Shown here: one piece after another, positions 63,119-64,000 of the stretch
Layout: each line of letters starts with the position of its first letter
How positions within the stretch are numbered: the stretch's first letter is position 1
Assembly: GCA_905250125.1 (NCBI GenBank)
Contig: CAJNOL010000089.1
Location: 186,001 to 250,000, forward strand
Direction: 5' to 3'
DNA from: Rotaria sordida
Taxonomy: Eukaryota > Rotifera > Eurotatoria > Philodinida > Philodinidae
DNA length: 64,000 nt
Notes under the pieces: generated by a model
Database searches by the model: none
Seen by the model: the letters and a program-made list of their open reading frames with translations, nothing else
What the model was told of the DNA's origin: nothing
Made by a program: the position numbers and the translations under genes

Positions 63119-63370
63119 TGTTAGGGTTCACGCTCACGAAGAGCGACGAACACGGTTAAAGATGTATGTTTTTTCTTCTCTCTCCGTTTATTTTTTGAGA
63201 AAACAAAAGTTTATATACGTACATGAAAAACAAGGACACAAGTAGAAAGAAATAGAAAGGTTAATCAAGGACAAAGAAAAGCAATAGAAATGAAATAACG
63301 GAAACAAAAATATTTAAAAAAAAGAGAATAGATAGAATTGAGGTATATGTTATAGAAATGCACTGTAACA
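63119..63370 (-). mobile_element. Solo LTR (252 bp) with 5-bp target duplication
   Basis: Read on the minus strand the unit starts TGTTACAGTG and ends GAACCCTAACA, giving TGTTA/TAACA ends. GAGAC flanks both sides (63114-63118 and 63371-63375), a perfect 5-bp target duplication. A TATATAAA-type promoter box (about 63210-63220) and an AATAAA signal (about 63190) sit in the usual LTR order. No internal retroelement sequence adjoins it, so this is a solo LTR left by recombination. Copia or gypsy cannot be told apart from the LTR alone. The intact duplication suggests a fairly recent insertion. Confidence 0.8.
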
Positions 63371-63671
63371 GAGACATTGAGGATAATTATTGCGAAGAGA
63401 TATTTCCCTAATACACAAATCTGAAGTGTCCCTTTCAATGTGTGTAGTTGATAGTGTCTACTGAAAAGAATTGTCACAATGAAGAAGCGAAAGAAGCATT
63501 CATAAGCCTGAAAATGGGATATGTCAAATCCACAGGAGAATGTTCATTATGTTTCATATTAAAAGAAAAGGGTCTGCTAATGTCACAACTGCATAATACT
63601 GACTGTTCGTTCTAACAGAAGAATAGAATATCTTTTATTATGTTGATTTTTTTATTTTATATTTGCATAAG

Positions 63672-64000
63672 ATGTCATCTGTGAGTCAAAATAATACGGA
63701 TTCTTCTGAATTTCTTGAAAATTTTTCAACAAGATTCGGCAAATTGGTCTTGTTCGTCTCTCTTGAACCTCCTGCACTCCTATGCAACTTTTTTCTTGTA
63801 TATCATCTCATTGTTGATCAAGCTCTTCGTCGAGCACTTCATTATCACGTCGTGTTGGCCTTGCTCATCATCAGTCTTTTGACGAATGCGATCGAAGTTC
63901 CTCGCGTTCTAAATTTTCTTTATACAGGAGTCGTCACACCAGCAACAACAATCAACTGTCTCATTTGGCAATGGTGCGATTTTACGCTTTGTAGTCTTAA
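63672..64000 (+). CDS. Rhodopsin-like seven-helix receptor, N-terminal part (runs off window)
   Basis: The frame from ATG 63672 stays open to the window edge (109 codons). A 22-residue N-terminus with two N-glycosylation sequons (NNT, NFS) leads to a first hydrophobic helix (KLVLFVSLEPPALLCNFFLV), a short basic loop (DQALRRALHYH), a second helix (VVLALLIISLLTNAIEVPRV) and the start of a third after a TTINCLIWQWCDFT segment; the Cys there is placed like the conserved one at the top of helix 3. This layout fits the large lineage-expanded orphan class A receptors of bdelloids. I cannot name a ligand. The first exon may extend upstream. The codons are richer in C and G than the surrounding spacer. 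Confidence 0.75.
   Translation, partial: MSSVSQNNTDSSEFLENFSTRFGKLVLFVSLEPPALLCNFFLVYHLIVDQALRRALHYHVVLALLIISLLTNAIEVPRVLNFLYTGVVTPATTINCLIWQWCDFTLCSL

Larger units (their letters stand above)
57024..63671. other. Repeat-rich spacer upstream of CYFIP
   Basis: No intact gene is supported in 6.6 kb. It should contain the CYFIP promoter next to 57024. Beyond the repeats listed separately, there is a TTCAACCGG...CCGGCTGGTTGAA palindrome at about 57656-57685 and an AAAAAAATCGGA...TCCGATTTTTTT hairpin at about 60907-60948. Short open frames on both strands (57608-57910, 60090-60311, 61011-61280, 61459-61890) lack recognisable domains. Confidence 0.5.

Overview
This window reads as AT-rich nuclear DNA of a small invertebrate, most likely a bdelloid rotifer. 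The grounds are: metazoan genes (MON2, DNAAF11, CYFIP, SLC25A51, a KLF10/11-type factor) with many introns of about 50-60 bp and a few introns of 0.5-3 kb; F-box/LRR-like genes; the wreck of an intronless DUF1349 gene, a family known mainly from bacteria and fungi; splice acceptors directly upstream of start codons, as expected with spliced-leader trans-splicing; and short TGTGGR hexamer tracts resembling the telomere repeat reported for bdelloids. The assignment is inference; no ribosomal or mitochondrial marker lies here.

Layout. 1-935: gene-free flank. 936-11336 (-): MON2, an Arf-GEF-like Golgi/endosome scaffold, whose long introns carry mobile-element copies. 11337-16065: gene-poor, with decayed fragments and a small palindromic element. 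16066-20927 (-): a multi-exon gene of unknown family with one GC-AG intron. 20928-25242: gene-poor, holding a broken DUF1349 gene and a 37-bp tandem duplication. 25243-29154 (-): a small serine/threonine-rich hypothetical protein, a 5'-truncated F-box/LRR-like gene cut by a TTAA-flanked element, and an apparently intact F-box gene with a GC-AG intron. 30862-32251 (+): a KLF10/11 (TIEG)-type zinc-finger factor. 32777-34036: a long copy of the TTAA-flanked family. 34147-39120 (-): DNAAF11/LRRC6 with a 10-bp first coding exon and a hAT-like element in its 3-kb intron. 39121-42511: gene-poor. 42512-43426 (-): SLC25A51-like mitochondrial NAD+ carrier, only 161 bp downstream of CYFIP. 43588-57023 (-): CYFIP (Sra-1), the WAVE-complex subunit, whose long introns are filled by foldback and nested elements, including a 357-bp-arm inverted repeat holding an assembly gap. 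57024-63671: repeat-rich spacer with inverted TGTGGR tracts, GATTCC-type minisatellites and a solo LTR with intact target-site duplication. 63672-64000 (+): the first part of a seven-helix receptor running off the window.

The genes do not form one pathway: MON2 acts in membrane traffic, CYFIP in actin control, DNAAF11 in ciliary dynein assembly, SLC25A51 in mitochondrial NAD+ import. The organising theme is compact ancestral genes whose few long introns and spacers collect non-autonomous DNA transposons. The points I would look at first are the possible CYFIP-SLC25A51 dicistronic arrangement, the palindrome with a hidden interior, the head-to-head telomere-like tracts, the DUF1349 pseudogene and the unclassified 16-21 kb gene.
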